From an uncultured Methanobrevibacter sp. (GTDB taxonomy: Archaea > Methanobacteriota > Methanobacteria > Methanobacteriales > Methanobacteriaceae), in assembly GCF_946408925.1 (NCBI RefSeq), contig NZ_CAMJUE010000005.1, positions 1 through 64,000 of the forward strand: 64,000 nucleotides of DNA, given 5' to 3'. Positions 39,118 to 51,749 of the stretch are shown in pieces; position 1 is the first letter of the stretch, and each line of letters starts with the position of its first letter. Both the position numbers and the translations under genes were made by a program. Below the pieces are notes generated by a model that saw nothing but the letters and a program-made list of their open reading frames with translations, searched no databases and was not told the origin of the DNA.

Positions 39118-40161
39118 CTAACCTAATCCGCCTATATCCTGACCACGAATATTATTTCTCATTTCTTTACTGACTTTTAATATTTCTTCATAGTTTTCCC
39201 CAGTTATTATTTGGATTAACGGATATTCGCTTGTAAATACTTTGAAAAATTGATTTTTAATATTTGAATCTATATTGTAGTCATTGAATAATTTTTCTAA
39301 ATCATCTGAATTGTTATAATCATTTATAAACTTTAAAACTTTATTTTTGTCATTTTGTGAATATACATCTGCAATAACTGCAGTGGCTATTGCACTAGGA
39401 GATACTATTGCAATTTCCGCCACTTTTAGCGGATATTCATTTCCGTTAAAGGATATGCTGATTCCGTTGTTTTTTCTGGCAAATTCCAATGGTTCAACAT
39501 CTGTTATGCTGTCACCAATGTAGAGTATCTCTCCGACATCAATATCATCCCTTTCGATGATTTTATCGATTGCCAGTTTTTTACCTTCTCCGCCAACAAC
39601 TTCAATTTCATGGAGCTTTTCATAGATTCCCATTTTTGGAATTTGAGCGAAGAAAATATCATCAAACAGTTCGTAATCATCAGGATTATCCAAAATCATC
39701 CTCTTGAATTCATTGATTTTTTGAATTTCATCATCATTTAATTTAAGGCTATCCACATCAACATCTGTATAAAATGTGTTTTCAAATGGAACTTCCATAT
39801 AATTGGATACCGCTTCAATATATTGGCCATAACTGGTACTGACTATATATGTATTCATAGTTTCCTTTAAGTATTCCAGTAGAAATTTGGAATCATTTAC
39901 CGCATAAATATTGTCTTTTGAAAAATCCACCATAATATTATTTGAAAGGTTTTCAACAACAAAGAAAGGCAAAATCAACTTTAAAGTATTGCCCGCCTTA
40001 TAATTCTCTTTTTTAACAATATCTGCAAGATAATCATCATATAAACTGAGAACTTTAAATAATTCACCGCCATTTTCAATTAGATTTTCTGCCAGTTCAT
40101 AGGCATTGTCATTTAATGTCAGCGGACCTTCACAATCTGTAATAAATGATTTTTCAAACAT
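39118..40161 (-). CDS. ehaR: Eha subunit R: HAD-like protein
   Basis: [27 protein letters not shown], '[14 protein letters not shown]' HAD motif. Confidence 0.7.
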   Translation of the reverse strand: MFEKSFITDCEGPLTLNDNAYELAENLIENGGELFKVLSLYDDYLADIVKKENYKAGNTLKLILPFFVVENLSNNIMVDFSKDNIYAVNDSKFLLEYLKETMNTYIVSTSYGQYIEAVSNYMEVPFENTFYTDVDVDSLKLNDDEIQKINEFKRMILDNPDDYELFDDIFFAQIPKMGIYEKLHEIEVVGGEGKKLAIDKIIERDDIDVGEILYIGDSITDVEPLEFARKNNGISISFNGNEYPLKVAEIAIVSPSAIATAVIADVYSQNDKNKVLKFINDYNNSDDLEKLFNDYNIDSNIKNQFFKVFTSEYPLIQIITGENYEEILKVSKEMRNNIRGQDIGGLG

Positions 40162-40164
40162 GTT

Positions 40165-41535
40165 TCACCTGAAATTTACTATTCTAATGGCATCAAGAGG
40201 ACAAATATCCTCACAAGTTCTACAATAAATACATTTTTCACTCTCAAATTCTATTTTATCATCTTCAGTCAGTGACAAAGCTTCTGTCGGACAATTTTTA
40301 GTACAAATTGCACATGCCTGACATTTATCTTCTGAAAGTGAAAAGTCACCGAGCCTTTGCTTGTAAAGATAAGACCTTGCATAGTATAAGTCCTGGTCCT
40401 TACTGTAGAAATAATCATCATAAGCTCCGATAGCATCAAATTGACATACCTCAACACATTTTCCACAGTATATACAATCATCAGTTATGGTAATTGGATT
40501 TGGACCGTTTAATTTAATTGCATTAACCGGACATACATTAAAACATTCTCCGCATGCAACACATTTTTTATCATAAACTTCAATGTTTCTGTCCATTAAA
40601 TAGGAACCTACCAATTTTGTGAATTTATCCACTTCAATACTTGTGTCAAGACTTATTTTCAATTCCCTTTCCATCATGTCATTTACTTTATATTCGATGA
40701 AATGTTCAAAGTCCTGATCGTTGAATTCCAAGGCAGTTGCCTTCCCCACTTTTTCAAGAACCTTATTTAAACTAATCAAATCAAGTGACAGTCTTTTAAC
40801 ATCATGGTCAATTATGCTGGACACTATATCATATGATTTTATTTCACTGTACATCTTATATGCCTTTTTACGTGAGGAATACCTAATTGCGGTTGATGGG
40901 CATGAATGCATACATTCTTCACATCTGGCACAATACCCCGGGTTAATATATGGCAATTTGTTAGTTCTTCCAACATTGATTGCACCCATTGAAGGACAGA
41001 CTCTGGTACAGGTCATACAACCGATACACTTGTCCTGGTTGACAATGATTGCCTTACCTCCCTTGACGGTTTTAGGAAGCAATTCACCATATTTAATCGC
41101 ATCTGTAGGACATACTCTGAAACAGTATCCGCACCTGACACATGTATCCTTATCTATCTTACTGTGAGGCTCATGTTTTCCATCGGCAACAATATGAATT
41201 GAAGCATTTTTACATGCCTGAACACAGGCTCCACATGCCTTACAAAGCTTTGTGTTAATGTTTGGAACATTCTCCTTAAGTGGAGGATCCATTTTAACAT
41301 CCAATGATATTGCATCAAATGGACATGCATTACGACACAATACACAACCGAAGCAAGTACTTTTTAACTTTATAAGACCATCTGACTCGTCCAAATAGAC
41401 TGCATCAATAGGACATGATGTAAGGCAGGGTTTTTCACTGCATTTCGCACACTGAGTCTGGTCAATTACGAAATCAACATCAACATGCCTTAATGGCCTT
41501 GGTGTTTTAGTAAAACTATCTATCATAACGCTCAC
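40165..41535 (-). CDS. ehaQ: Eha subunit Q: polyferredoxin
   Basis: Many 4Fe-4S motifs; position after large subunit. Confidence 0.8.
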   Translation of the reverse strand: MSVMIDSFTKTPRPLRHVDVDFVIDQTQCAKCSEKPCLTSCPIDAVYLDESDGLIKLKSTCFGCVLCRNACPFDAISLDVKMDPPLKENVPNINTKLCKACGACVQACKNASIHIVADGKHEPHSKIDKDTCVRCGYCFRVCPTDAIKYGELLPKTVKGGKAIIVNQDKCIGCMTCTRVCPSMGAINVGRTNKLPYINPGYCARCEECMHSCPSTAIRYSSRKKAYKMYSEIKSYDIVSSIIDHDVKRLSLDLISLNKVLEKVGKATALEFNDQDFEHFIEYKVNDMMERELKISLDTSIEVDKFTKLVGSYLMDRNIEVYDKKCVACGECFNVCPVNAIKLNGPNPITITDDCIYCGKCVEVCQFDAIGAYDDYFYSKDQDLYYARSYLYKQRLGDFSLSEDKCQACAICTKNCPTEALSLTEDDKIEFESEKCIYCRTCEDICPLDAIRIVNFR

Positions 41536-42557
41536 TCCACAATATTCTCATTTAGATTAGATGCCTTTACAGTAACATGTATGATTTTGCCATCATCTAT
41601 TGAGAATTTGGCTATAAAGTATTTGATTACTGAAAACGGACATGTCTGGTAACAAATACTGCAACGTAAACATCTATCTTTATCTCTTACAATCGTATCC
41701 CTTGACTCATCAAATGAAATACATTTGGTTGGACAATCAGGAATACATAATTGACATTTTTCACATTTATCTTTATCCCAGTCAATGATTCTGACTTTAA
41801 GCCTGTTGACTGCATTGGTCATGATTTCCAATGCGATTTCCTCATCAGGCATTATTTTCAAAGCATCGTCTATAATCTCAGAAATAGGGACATCATACTG
41901 CAGGAGACCGTCTTTTTCCAAAGACCTTAAATCATCTTCCTTAGCGTTAATGTATTCCTCAAGGTAATTTACACATAAAAGTATCAATTCTTTTTGGTCT
42001 TGCAGGTTATCAACGAAAACCGCTTTCATAGCACCATTTACAGGACATACATCAAGACATTCCCCACAGGAAATGCATTTAAGCTGATCCACTACCACTT
42101 TTCCATCAATTTCACTGATTGCCTCAACAGGACATTTTTTCAGACATTTCTTACATTTAATACACAGATAATCATCAACAATGTATTGTCTTTTTGATGG
42201 GATAATATTGAATTCCGGTAAAATTAAATGATTGTGACCGCATTCCAATGTTTTAGGATCTGTCGGACAAACTTCAGCACAAAAACCGCAACGGATACAT
42301 GCTCCTGGCTTGATTACAGGATATGTCATGCCCGCACCCTCTTCAGAGTCCTCATCACGAACAAGTTTTATAGCATTCGGTGAAGGACAAGAAACTGTAC
42401 ATGCTCCACAGCCAATACAATATTCCTTATTAACTTTTGGAAAATCCCTGAAACGTTCCGGCTTTTCAGATATGTCAGGTTCGTTTTTTGCATTTAAAAA
42501 TGTATCTGCCCATGCCTTTCTTGCAAAATCATAAATATACCATATAAGAGATGACAT
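41532..42557 (-). CDS. ehaP: Eha subunit P: polyferredoxin
   Basis: 4Fe-4S motifs; overlaps ehaQ by 4 nt. Confidence 0.8.
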   Translation of the reverse strand: MSSLIWYIYDFARKAWADTFLNAKNEPDISEKPERFRDFPKVNKEYCIGCGACTVSCPSPNAIKLVRDEDSEEGAGMTYPVIKPGACIRCGFCAEVCPTDPKTLECGHNHLILPEFNIIPSKRQYIVDDYLCIKCKKCLKKCPVEAISEIDGKVVVDQLKCISCGECLDVCPVNGAMKAVFVDNLQDQKELILLCVNYLEEYINAKEDDLRSLEKDGLLQYDVPISEIIDDALKIMPDEEIALEIMTNAVNRLKVRIIDWDKDKCEKCQLCIPDCPTKCISFDESRDTIVRDKDRCLRCSICYQTCPFSVIKYFIAKFSIDDGKIIHVTVKASNLNENIVE

Positions 42558-43682
42558 CTATATCACCTCATCGAATTTTTTGATTGATGTGATTCCGGCC
42601 TCGTTTGTTATTGCAACTCTTTCCGCACATGCAACACACGGATCACTAGTTGCATAAGTGGCCACAGCATCTGCAACTGTCGGAACATCCCGAATCATAT
42701 ATCTCGCACAGGAATCCATGTTTGCAATACTTGGAGTTCTGATGGAAATGTTTTTGATTAAACTGCCATTAGTTTCAATCATATATGTAACTTCCCCACG
42801 AGGAGCTTCATTCTGACGCATAGCATATCCAGACTTTAAGTCTACAGGAGTACGTACTTCACCTTTAGGTATATTTTCAATAGCTTGTCTCAATATGCTT
42901 ATTGATTCTGGTATTTCATCAAATCTTGTTAAAGTTCTTGCGTAATTGTCCCCTTCAGTTCGGGTAATTACCTTAAAGTCAAAGTAATCATCATAAGTAT
43001 AATGGCCGTTACGGAAATCCTTTGTGATTCCTGATGCTCTTCCAATAGGTCCTACAGCTCTTCCTTTGATGGCTTCTTTTTTAGTCATTACACCAATGCC
43101 TTTACATCTTAAAGCCAAAGCAGGACCTTCTGCAAACAATTGACGGGTTCTTTCAAATCCTTCTTCAATAATATCAAGATTTTTAAGAATTTTATTGAAA
43201 TGGCGTTCATCAGCATCCATTCTAACACCGCCAACAACATTCCAACCCATATTAACCCGATTACCAGTTAATAGTTCTATGGAATCCATTGCATATTCCC
43301 TCAATTCCAAAACGTGCATGAATAATGTTTCATGATCCATTGATTTGAAAAATGTAGAATTACCGAGCAAATGACTTTGTATCCTATCCAATTCATTCGC
43401 AATGACTCTTAAAAATTGTGCTCTTACCGGCACATCAACATCAGAAATTTGTTCAATTGTCTCTGCAAAAGTCTGTGTGTGTTCATATGAACAGATTCCA
43501 CATACCCTTTCAGACAAGTATATTCCTTTCTGCCAGGTTTTACCTTCAATTATCTTTTCAATTCCCCTATGAACATAACCATATTCAATTTCTGCTTTAA
43601 CAACTCTTTCACCTTCAGTCTGTAGTTTTAATCTGATAGGTTCTTTTAAAGCAGGGTGAATTGGACCAATAGGAACTATCAT
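42558..43682 (-). CDS. ehaO: Energy-converting [NiFe] hydrogenase A large subunit
   Basis: [17 protein letters not shown] (L1) and [10 protein letters not shown] (L2) nickel-binding motifs. Confidence 0.9.
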   Translation of the reverse strand: MIVPIGPIHPALKEPIRLKLQTEGERVVKAEIEYGYVHRGIEKIIEGKTWQKGIYLSERVCGICSYEHTQTFAETIEQISDVDVPVRAQFLRVIANELDRIQSHLLGNSTFFKSMDHETLFMHVLELREYAMDSIELLTGNRVNMGWNVVGGVRMDADERHFNKILKNLDIIEEGFERTRQLFAEGPALALRCKGIGVMTKKEAIKGRAVGPIGRASGITKDFRNGHYTYDDYFDFKVITRTEGDNYARTLTRFDEIPESISILRQAIENIPKGEVRTPVDLKSGYAMRQNEAPRGEVTYMIETNGSLIKNISIRTPSIANMDSCARYMIRDVPTVADAVATYATSDPCVACAERVAITNEAGITSIKKFDEVI

Positions 43683-44128
43683 TGTTGCTCCCTCCCCCTG
43701 TCAGCAATAGCTTGCGGTCCGACTGCAAGAATAGCTTCTAAAATCTCACTAGGTCTTGGAGGACATCCTGGAATTTCTGCCGCAACTGGAATGAAATTAG
43801 ATGCAGGAGCATTTACATGACCCCCTTCCTGTGCAAATACATCCCCAGATATCGGGCAGTTTCCCACTGCTACAGCTATTTTTGGTTCAGGAGCCTTATC
43901 ATAAATTCTTTTTAAATTGTCTTTCCATTGTTCGGTTACAGCACCTGTTAACAATAGAACATCAGCTTCACGAGGATTATTGTGAACATAAATACCAAAT
44001 TGCTCTAAGTCGTATCTAGGAGATAATAATGCAACACATTCCACGTCACATCCATTACACCCTCCACAATTTACGATACAGACATGAATTGAGCTTTTTC
44101 TCACAACATCCCTAATAGCATCAAACAT
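43679..44128 (-). CDS. ehaN: Energy-converting [NiFe] hydrogenase A small subunit
   Basis: [28 protein letters not shown] ... [13 protein letters not shown] ... [12 protein letters not shown]. Confidence 0.9.
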   Translation of the reverse strand: MFDAIRDVVRKSSIHVCIVNCGGCNGCDVECVALLSPRYDLEQFGIYVHNNPREADVLLLTGAVTEQWKDNLKRIYDKAPEPKIAVAVGNCPISGDVFAQEGGHVNAPASNFIPVAAEIPGCPPRPSEILEAILAVGPQAIADRGREQQ

Positions 44129-44161
44129 TGTACTCCCTCTTATTAAATAAATTTATAAACA

Positions 44162-44563
44162 TTAATATTCTGATTTTTCTTTTAGTAATTCAAATAATTC
44201 TAATTGACCCTCTTTTAGTGCATCATCATAATTTTTTCCTGATTTGACTTGGCCAACCAATTTTTCCTTTAATTCATCCCCTTCTTCAGGAGTGATTATC
44301 TCCAAAGTGCCAATATACCAACATAATCTTAAATCCGCATGGAATTTCTTTGCCAAACATATATCCTGAGCAATATCCAATGTTCCATGGGAGGCCTCTA
44401 AAGTAGACATGTCGAACAGTTTAAAGAATACCTCTTTCAGTTCATCAGGTGTGCAGTCATAATCCTTAGAAAGGGGTTTAATAATATCCCTTTGCCATGC
44501 ATAACTTCCGAGTATTCTTTCTTTCATTAAATTCATTTTAGATTCATCATCCATGCAAATCAC
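44162..44563 (-). CDS. ehaM: Eha subunit M (DUF1959)
   Basis: DUF1959-like sequence directly upstream of ehaN. Confidence 0.75.
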   Translation of the reverse strand: MICMDDESKMNLMKERILGSYAWQRDIIKPLSKDYDCTPDELKEVFFKLFDMSTLEASHGTLDIAQDICLAKKFHADLRLCWYIGTLEIITPEEGDELKEKLVGQVKSGKNYDDALKEGQLELFELLKEKSEY

Positions 44564-44863
44564 CTAAATTATCGGCATTGCCCAGTACACAATCACGGAT
44601 ATAATCAATCCAATTGCGGTTTCCTTTCTTCCATAACCTGGCCTTTCTCCCATTACAAATCCTGCGAGGAGAAAACCGATAGCTGATAAAATAACGTTTC
44701 CTGCATTGAATGCCAAAAACCATCCGAAAATTGCAATAATCAAAGCAACAATATTGATTTTAGTTACCGCAACAAATGGTTCACCATGCTGCTTGTAACT
44801 GTAAAGCAATCCCAAAATGGATCCAACAACAAATGCAAGTATATAAATCATATAATTTAACAT
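44564..44863 (-). CDS. ehaL: Eha membrane subunit L
   Basis: Small TM protein; operon position. Confidence 0.65.
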   Translation of the reverse strand: MLNYMIYILAFVVGSILGLLYSYKQHGEPFVAVTKINIVALIIAIFGWFLAFNAGNVILSAIGFLLAGFVMGERPGYGRKETAIGLIISVIVYWAMPII

Positions 44864-44871
44864 AATATCTC

Positions 44872-45171
44872 CTACATAGGTTTATAAAGTAATATAAATG
44901 AACATATAATTGCTATAAATGTAATTACAAAACATAATTTCTCAATGCTCTCTATCTTATGGGAAAAACTGCCTTTAGACAATAATACGAATATTGCCAA
45001 AATCACCCCAATAACGACTATTGGAGCAAGGGCAGTTGAGTGGAAAAGAGTTGCCAAGAGTCCAACAACAATTATGCCTACAGCAACCAATAGAGTAAAA
45101 TACCTTATTACATCTTCACTGTTCATGCTACCACTCCTGTAAATATCATCAATATTGTTCCAAAGAAGCAA
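44872..45171 (-). CDS. ehaK: Eha membrane subunit K
   Basis: Small TM protein; operon position. Confidence 0.6.
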   Translation of the reverse strand: MLLWNNIDDIYRSGSMNSEDVIRYFTLLVAVGIIVVGLLATLFHSTALAPIVVIGVILAIFVLLSKGSFSHKIESIEKLCFVITFIAIICSFILLYKPM

Positions 45172-45995
45172 ATTGCCCCAATTGTAATTTGAGTCATGAC
45201 TGAATGATTTGGAGAGAATATCGGTGTTGTAGCATTAATAAATCCTGTAATGAATGTTATAACAATCATTCCAACCAGATATCCCACAGCTGTTAAAGGA
45301 CCAAAGAATATTGTTAAGAATACCCAAAGCATAACATACCATGCGATTGATTCTGAAAAATGCATGAATCCCCTTAAAAGTCCATAATGCTCGGTTTCAA
45401 AACCTGAAATCAACACTTTATCCTTTGTTATTGCAAATGGAGAGTAAGGTGATTTTGTAATGATTAGCATGAAAAACATCAACGCTGCAAGTGGAATTGA
45501 AAATATCAAAGGACCATGAACTGATTGATAAGCAATGATTTCACCAATATTCATTGTACCGGTTACCAGATAAACAAAGATGATAGCTGCAAACAATGGA
45601 AGTTCAGTTGCCGCTGACAGTACTGCCCTTACACAACTTAATTTACCATATGGAGAACCGGAACTTGATCCTGAGTTATGTTCCACAATTTTATAAACTG
45701 CATAAACACCAAATAAGATTAATAATGAATCATGAGCCACAGGCCCTGCAATAACACCAACAATCCAAATTAAAGCAAGTATAAATGTAATGCCTATATA
45801 AAATGGTTTTGAAGCGGTTTTTGGAAAACCTGTTTCCTTAAAGAAAAATTTCAATGAATGCAGCAAGTGCTGTATAATAGGTGGTCCCGGACGTCTTTGG
45901 ACACGTGCCATAATTTTCCTATGCAATCCCAGAAGCAAACTTCCCGCCAGAAATGCAATAATTACCTGAATTAAAATATTTGCCATTAAATTCAT
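45123..45995 (-). CDS. ehaJ: Eha subunit J, NuoH/HyfC-like membrane subunit
   Basis: [24 protein letters not shown] and [27 protein letters not shown] are ND1-like. Confidence 0.8.
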   Translation of the reverse strand: MNLMANILIQVIIAFLAGSLLLGLHRKIMARVQRRPGPPIIQHLLHSLKFFFKETGFPKTASKPFYIGITFILALIWIVGVIAGPVAHDSLLILFGVYAVYKIVEHNSGSSSGSPYGKLSCVRAVLSAATELPLFAAIIFVYLVTGTMNIGEIIAYQSVHGPLIFSIPLAALMFFMLIITKSPYSPFAITKDKVLISGFETEHYGLLRGFMHFSESIAWYVMLWVFLTIFFGPLTAVGYLVGMIVITFITGFINATTPIFSPNHSVMTQITIGAICFFGTILMIFTGVVA

Positions 45996-46004
45996 GATAC
46001 CACC

Positions 46005-46229
46005 TTAATATCCAGTAAATGGCTCCTTGACCCTTTCTTCAGCATCTTCGGGTTTTGGTTTAGCCATAGTCAGTAAACCTAAAGATAATACCCATGCAGG
46101 AATACCGAAAATAGATACTGTATAAACAATCCATGTCTCTAAGTTTATAACCAAACATGCCAAGATTGCTATTGTAGATAATACCAATACGATAATACTT
46201 ATAATTTTTTGACTATTCATACTAACCAC
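46005..46229 (-). CDS. ehaI: Eha membrane subunit I
   Basis: Small TM protein; operon position. Confidence 0.6.
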   Translation of the reverse strand: MVSMNSQKIISIIVLVLSTIAILACLVINLETWIVYTVSIFGIPAWVLSLGLLTMAKPKPEDAEERVKEPFTGY

Positions 46230-46904
46230 TTACCACAATACCAATAATAAAATTTCAACAGCTCTTACAATAATAAATAATGAACTTAAGTGAATAATAA
46301 CAATAAATGGAGAACCAGGTGTTCTAAACATTTCTGCCTTACTTGCAAAGAACGGTGCCACTCCACTTTCACCAAGAATACCTATCAGCATCAATATTGC
46401 ACCGAATACCACCATTGGACTTGCATGCATTTGTGACAATACTGCAAGAGAAAGTGTTCCTGTGGATGCCAAAATTATTGAAGCTCCACCAAATAACGGT
46501 AAACTGCACATCATGGCTATCAAACCATAATTGAATGCTGAGTTTAAAACGCTAGTCTGTTTAACCGCAGAAACAATACCAATGTTCAATATTCCAACCA
46601 GAGCCATGAACAATGTGAAGTTAAATAAATCTCCAGTTATCATTGCTCCAGCTGAAGCAATACCGCAGATTACTGATAGGAATCTTCTTTGTCTGAATTC
46701 TTTTTCATCAACCTTAACTTGAGCATTGTCTAATGTATTAAATTTAGCGGCTTCAACTTGTGTTTCCGGTTTACTTACTGCAATCAATGCTGTAAAACCA
46801 AGTAACACTGCAAAAAGGAACAGGTTAAACGGATTAACATACAATACAATATCTCCAAGCGGAATTGTTCCAAGTAAATTTCCTCCCAATGTAACAAAAT
46901 CCAT
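46230..46904 (-). CDS. ehaH: Eha subunit H (antiporter-subunit-like membrane protein)
   Basis: [24 protein letters not shown] ... [20 protein letters not shown]. Confidence 0.7.
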   Translation of the reverse strand: MDFVTLGGNLLGTIPLGDIVLYVNPFNLFLFAVLLGFTALIAVSKPETQVEAAKFNTLDNAQVKVDEKEFRQRRFLSVICGIASAGAMITGDLFNFTLFMALVGILNIGIVSAVKQTSVLNSAFNYGLIAMMCSLPLFGGASIILASTGTLSLAVLSQMHASPMVVFGAILMLIGILGESGVAPFFASKAEMFRTPGSPFIVIIHLSSLFIIVRAVEILLLVLW

Positions 46905-46909
46905 ATTAT

Positions 46910-47605
46910 CTACTCCTTATCAATGTCCTCTCTCATAAGCAGGCCTATTAAACCTACTTTGGAAGCTACTTTTAATAGTAATCCACATGCAGCCAAGAAT
47001 AAACTTAATACCCAGTATTGAGGTGCAACAAAGAATAATAAGAAACCAATTATCCATAAACACCATGCAATTCCAGAAACTCCTGCAATTCCATCCAATA
47101 ATAAAACTGGAAGCCCTCTGGCTTTTTTAGATATTGCATGCAATACTATTCCTCCACCGGCTACTGCTCCACCAGTAAAACCAGTTAAGAAAATTCCATA
47201 TCCTATTAAGACCAATGCAATGAAATTAGGTGCGGTAGTCATTATTTCCATGTCAAGGGAGAATGCCTGAGGAAACATTGAAGAGGATTTTGTTAGATTT
47301 GCTCTTGGATCCTGTTCAATTTTACGCATTTCTCTTGTAATCAGTATTTCGGAAATAGCTAGAGTTTCTGCTAGCTCAACTACCAATCCAGGCAGAATCA
47401 ATGCTTCTGCAAGGTCCGTTCCAACTGCAGAAACCACAAAAATCATAGCAAGACCGACAAGATCAGTCAGGATAAGAATATGAATTTCTTCTCTTTTCAT
47501 TGCTATTGCCATAGTTGCTATAAAACCAACGATTAATCCGGCATAAATTGCAGGCATATACATTGTTATGAATGTTTCAGGAACAAACGGAGGTATGAAT
47601 ACCAT
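46910..47605 (-). CDS. ehaG: Eha membrane subunit G
   Basis: Polytopic; operon position. Confidence 0.65.
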   Translation of the reverse strand: MVFIPPFVPETFITMYMPAIYAGLIVGFIATMAIAMKREEIHILILTDLVGLAMIFVVSAVGTDLAEALILPGLVVELAETLAISEILITREMRKIEQDPRANLTKSSSMFPQAFSLDMEIMTTAPNFIALVLIGYGIFLTGFTGGAVAGGGIVLHAISKKARGLPVLLLDGIAGVSGIAWCLWIIGFLLFFVAPQYWVLSLFLAACGLLLKVASKVGLIGLLMREDIDKE

Positions 47606-48198
47606 CAGTTATCCCTCCTCAATTGCTTTGACCTTGCTTTAGCATCATTTGCCTTAACTTCTCTTGCTACATGTACAGAGTCATTCACTGCTTTTTTCAT
47701 GTCTTTTTTGATTTCATCAGCATCATTTTTTCTATTCATAGTATAATTGATTGACAACCATGAAGCAATGATAAATGACATCATTAAAATGCTTGATTCA
47801 AGAATTGTATCGAATCCTCTTGTATAATATAATATTTCATCGACAAGACCTCCCGGCGAAGAGTAAATTGATGTACCAAAGTAAGGTGAAATTGATGAAA
47901 TCCACTCCGCCAGAGGTGACATGTATCCTGTAATCATACCCAAACTAGCGGCATTTTCCGGATATTGAGGATTAATGAATCCCGCCTCTTTTAATGGTTC
48001 ACCTCCCCTGTCATAAGGAGCAAGAGCCAATCCTTCATCGATTTGCTCTTGTGGGTCTGGTCTAACATATATCTGATCGGGATTTAATGCCATCGGGACA
48101 ATAAAACCGATTATTAAAATTATTCCTAAACTAAATGCAAATAAACGTGGAATATTTTTAGGGTCAGCCAATTTGTTCCATAAAACTCCAATTCTCAT
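47605..48198 (-). CDS. ehaF: Eha membrane subunit F
   Basis: MrpB/MnhB-like tail '[25 protein letters not shown]'; operon position. Confidence 0.65.
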   Translation of the reverse strand: MRIGVLWNKLADPKNIPRLFAFSLGIILIIGFIVPMALNPDQIYVRPDPQEQIDEGLALAPYDRGGEPLKEAGFINPQYPENAASLGMITGYMSPLAEWISSISPYFGTSIYSSPGGLVDEILYYTRGFDTILESSILMMSFIIASWLSINYTMNRKNDADEIKKDMKKAVNDSVHVAREVKANDAKARSKQLRRDN

Positions 48199-48455
48199 AC
48201 GTCTGCCCCCATTTCTTCTAAACGAATAATTGCTCTAAATAATATTAGTGAAATGATAACAGTTGTTGCAAGCAATGTCAATAATGCCAATACATGATTA
48301 TAGCATAGCAATACCAAACATACTCCAATTGATGCAACTTCTGTGTTGAATGTTCTGACAATAGGGTCATTTACTCCAGGACCCCAAGCAGTAGCAATAC
48401 TTCCTACAACCGCTAAAATTATACCAAAGTAGAAGAATAATGAAATATTAATCAT
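48195..48455 (-). CDS. ehaE: Eha membrane subunit E
   Basis: Small TM protein; coupled genes. Confidence 0.65.
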   Translation of the reverse strand: MINISLFFYFGIILAVVGSIATAWGPGVNDPIVRTFNTEVASIGVCLVLLCYNHVLALLTLLATTVIISLILFRAIIRLEEMGADV

Positions 48456-48717
48456 TTATATCACCACTTGCCAGTTTTTTAGTTCTTATCTCCTTGATTT
48501 TAACTATTGATAAGATGAATACTAAAGTTGATAGCGGACCGGCCAGAGCCGCAAACATTGCCACATCCAAATACTTAAATAATACAATAACTAAAACAAA
48601 TCCCGCATCCATTATTGAAAACATGATTACCTTATCCAATGGTCTTTTTAGAAATATTACACCAAAGGCACCAATAATCATCAAGGCTATTGCAATTATT
48701 GAAACGAAAAATTCCAT
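48448..48717 (-). CDS. ehaD: Eha membrane subunit D
   Basis: Small TM protein; coupled genes. Confidence 0.65.
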   Translation of the reverse strand: MEFFVSIIAIALMIIGAFGVIFLKRPLDKVIMFSIMDAGFVLVIVLFKYLDVAMFAALAGPLSTLVFILSIVKIKEIRTKKLASGDIND

Positions 48718-48723
48718 TTTTTA

Positions 48724-48990
48724 TCACTCCAATAGTATCTCATCATCTAGTCTTTTTAATGTATAAGCAATAGCATTCGCACTTATTGTGGAACAAATAA
48801 AGAATGCGGCTGCAACTACAAGAGCAAATGGAGTGTTGATTACCAATGCAATAATTGCTGAAACTCCAAAACCAATAACATTTAAATATAAAAGTCTTTC
48901 AGCCCTATTTTGTGTTATCAGTGCTCTCAATGCTACAAATATGACTATAACTCCAATAATTTCGACATACATATAATCACTCTCTAGCAT
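48724..48990 (-). CDS. ehaC: Eha membrane subunit C
   Basis: Small TM protein; coupled genes. Confidence 0.65.
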   Translation of the reverse strand: MLESDYMYVEIIGVIVIFVALRALITQNRAERLLYLNVIGFGVSAIIALVINTPFALVVAAAFFICSTISANAIAYTLKRLDDEILLE

Positions 48991-49474
48991 ACCTATTGAA
49001 TTTTTTGGCTATTTTTCCTAAAACTACAGAAATCCTTGCCTGGTCTATACCCATGATAATAAATATTGCAATAACCATGCCCACAATAAACATTTCAGGC
49101 TTGAATCCTACAAATGAAGTTAAAAATATTATTGTAGTGGCTGTCAGACATCCGGTAGTTCCGGCATAGCCAGGATCAGCACATAATCTATTTCCAATAA
49201 ATACTAAAAGTGCCGCAATTATTCCTCCAGGAATTCCTAAAAGCAAATATCCAATAGAAGCCATTAATGTACCAGCAGATGCATCAGGAGAACATAAAAT
49301 GTTACCCTGGAAAAATCCGCCAGCAATATCTCCCCCTCTTTTTTCGACATCTTTTCCAATTATCCTAGCCCCTCTCACGCCAGGCTGCTCGGGAAGTCCG
49401 AAATATGTATCTACAATTATAAAATTCAACAAACATAAAACTGTGGCAATTATGATTCCAATTACCTCATTCAT
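48977..49474 (-). CDS. ehaB: Eha membrane subunit B
   Basis: Polytopic; operon position. Confidence 0.7.
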   Translation of the reverse strand: MNEVIGIIIATVLCLLNFIIVDTYFGLPEQPGVRGARIIGKDVEKRGGDIAGGFFQGNILCSPDASAGTLMASIGYLLLGIPGGIIAALLVFIGNRLCADPGYAGTTGCLTATTIIFLTSFVGFKPEMFIVGMVIAIFIIMGIDQARISVVLGKIAKKFNRYARE

Positions 49475-49856
49475 TTATATCCTCCCCCGCATTTTCATCC
49501 AGAGGTTTTGGAAATACAAAATCAAACAAATATTTCACAAATAATGCTGATAAAACACCAATAACAATAGCTAAAACCAAACCATTATACATGAAAGAAT
49601 AATTTAAAACTAAAAATATAGAAAGAATACTGATAGCTATTATTGGAGTTGGATATAATGCACTTACATCAAAAGAATACCTATATGGTTTGCTCGGAAG
49701 TAAGGGCAATCTTAAAACTAAAGCTACAATAATAGAACAAACAATAGCTACAATATAAGCTAATAAAATATCGAATGAAGATAAACTTATATTGCCTAGC
49801 CCATAGAAATTACTATACGAAGCAAAATATATGGCATTAAACACCAAATCAAACAT
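49467..49856 (-). CDS. ehaA: Eha membrane subunit A
   Basis: First gene of operon; polytopic. Confidence 0.7.
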   Translation of the reverse strand: MFDLVFNAIYFASYSNFYGLGNISLSSFDILLAYIVAIVCSIIVALVLRLPLLPSKPYRYSFDVSALYPTPIIAISILSIFLVLNYSFMYNGLVLAIVIGVLSALFVKYLFDFVFPKPLDENAGEDINE

Positions 49857-49971
49857 ATTATTAGACTCCTCTTATAATATAATTATATTCGCATAAAAAT
49901 ATATAAATATTGTGACTTAAAAATAATAAATAATTGTTTAATTAATATTTAACTTTATTATTGGTGGATTA

Positions 49972-50904
49972 ATGAAGAATAAAAATATTTTAATAACTGG
50001 TGGTGCAGGTTTTATTGGTTCTCACATTGCAAATGAACTAATAGACGAAAATAAAGTCACTATTGTAGATAATCTCTCCACTGGAAACATTAAAAATTTA
50101 AAAAATCCAGAACATGACAATTTAAATTTCATCAAAGCAGATATCTCTAAAGTGAATTTGGATGAACTGACCTCTGGAATTGACTACATTTTTCATCTTG
50201 CAGCTATGGTAAGTGTTCCGCTAAGTGTTGAAAATCCAACCAAATGCAATGAAATAAACCTTAATGCAACTGTAAAACTTCTTGAATCCGCTGTCAAACA
50301 TGATGTTAAAAAAATAGTGTTTTCATCATCATCTGCAGTTTATGGGGAAAATAAAAACATACCCCTAAAAGAAACAGAACCACCAATGCCAACTTCACCC
50401 TATGCAGCATCAAAAGCAAGTTGTGAATTATATTTAAAATCATTTTATGAAAGTTATGGATTAAATTATACTGCTTTAAGATACTTTAATGTATTCGGGC
50501 CAAAACAGGACAAGAACTCACCGTATTCTGCTGTCATTCCCAATTTCATCAGTGCATTGCTTGAAGGAAAGCAGGCTGAAATTTATGGGGATGGTGAGCA
50601 AACCCGTGATTTCGTTTATGTGAGTGATATCGTTCGTGCAAACATATATGCCTGCAAATCCGATTACAACGGTATCGTAAATGTTGCATCCGGCGAGAAA
50701 TTAACCATAAATCAATTATACAAAATAATTAAAGACGCACTGGAAAGTGATTTGGAACCTGAATACTTACCTGAAATATTAGGTGACATTAAACACTCCC
50801 TAGCTGATGTAGACAATATGAAGAAAATTAATTTAAAAATTGACTCTGAAAATTTTGAAAATCAGCTTATTGAAACTATAAACTGGTTTAAAACTGTTCT
50901 GTAG
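49972..50904 (+). CDS. NAD-dependent epimerase (UDP-glucose 4-epimerase-like)
   Basis: ITGGAGFIGSHIANEL, SSSAVYGE, SPYAASKASCELY. Confidence 0.9.
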   Translation: MKNKNILITGGAGFIGSHIANELIDENKVTIVDNLSTGNIKNLKNPEHDNLNFIKADISKVNLDELTSGIDYIFHLAAMVSVPLSVENPTKCNEINLNATVKLLESAVKHDVKKIVFSSSSAVYGENKNIPLKETEPPMPTSPYAASKASCELYLKSFYESYGLNYTALRYFNVFGPKQDKNSPYSAVIPNFISALLEGKQAEIYGDGEQTRDFVYVSDIVRANIYACKSDYNGIVNVASGEKLTINQLYKIIKDALESDLEPEYLPEILGDIKHSLADVDNMKKINLKIDSENFENQLIETINWFKTVL

Positions 50905-50912
50905 GTATAAAA

Positions 50913-51722
50913 ATGGATAAAAGAGTATCTGATTTTAATGTTCGTTTAAGAACCATAAGAATAAGGGAACTGATTGTTGGAATAATACTGACTTTCATAT
51001 TAACTGGAGTATTGACAGTTATTTTTCCAGAAGTTTCCGAATCCGATGAATTGTTTTTCATAATTTTATTTTTAATTGGTGCTTTACTGTTTGCATGGGG
51101 TCTTCGAGGTACCCGGGGACTTGACAAGAATATTGAAAACATATTTGAAGAAAATAACAGAAAAGAGATTTTATATGTATTTTTAATTAATATTCTGTTT
51201 GCATTCCTGTTCATGTTTGTGATATCTTCAGCAGATATTCTCATTGGTTTGAATGACCCCAACTGGATATCTATGTGGGATATTGAAACATATGATGTTG
51301 ATGCGGGAATAATTATTCTTGAAGCTATCGGATCAATAATTTTTGCACCTATTGTTGAGGAATTGGTTTTTAGAGGAGTTTTATTCAACAGATTAAAAAT
51401 CAGAACTGGAATAATTCCTGCAATGTTGATTTCATCATTTTTATTTGCAATCGGACATGATGTTGGAGGAATGGTAAGTGCATTCCTATTTGGAGTGTGC
51501 ATGTGTATTTTATACTTAAAAACAGACAATATTCTAATTCCAATGAGCGTCCATTTTTTAAACAATGTTGCTGCAACACTATTGGAAGTGACACAGATTG
51601 ATATAATTTTAGCACAGTTCCCATTAATCGTGCCTTCCTTAATTTTATCAATCATCGGAACTGTTTTATTAATCAGGTATATTATTAAAGAAGTTAAAAC
51701 ACTTCGAAGCCAATATACTTAA
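50913..51722 (+). CDS. CPBP-family intramembrane metalloprotease
   Basis: APIVEELVFRGVLFNRL ... FAIGHDVGG ... HFLNN. Confidence 0.85.
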   Translation: MDKRVSDFNVRLRTIRIRELIVGIILTFILTGVLTVIFPEVSESDELFFIILFLIGALLFAWGLRGTRGLDKNIENIFEENNRKEILYVFLINILFAFLFMFVISSADILIGLNDPNWISMWDIETYDVDAGIIILEAIGSIIFAPIVEELVFRGVLFNRLKIRTGIIPAMLISSFLFAIGHDVGGMVSAFLFGVCMCILYLKTDNILIPMSVHFLNNVAATLLEVTQIDIILAQFPLIVPSLILSIIGTVLLIRYIIKEVKTLRSQYT

Positions 51723-51749
51723 ATATTTACTAAATAGAATAACCATATT

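Noticed and set aside
38219-49856. Reading the hydrogenase operon as Ehb rather than Eha
   Set aside because: Gene order with a DUF1959 gene directly before the small subunit, two polyferredoxins after the large subunit, and HAD and Ftr-paralog genes fits Eha A-S
42558-49856. Eha cluster as a novel complex I-like system
   Set aside because: Matches a known conserved methanogen operon; no unusual insertion seen in the core
50888-51655. 255-aa minus-strand ORF opposite the CPBP protease gene
   Set aside because: Fully antisense to a gene with clear EEXXXR protease motifs; translation is Ile/Asn/Ser-rich noise
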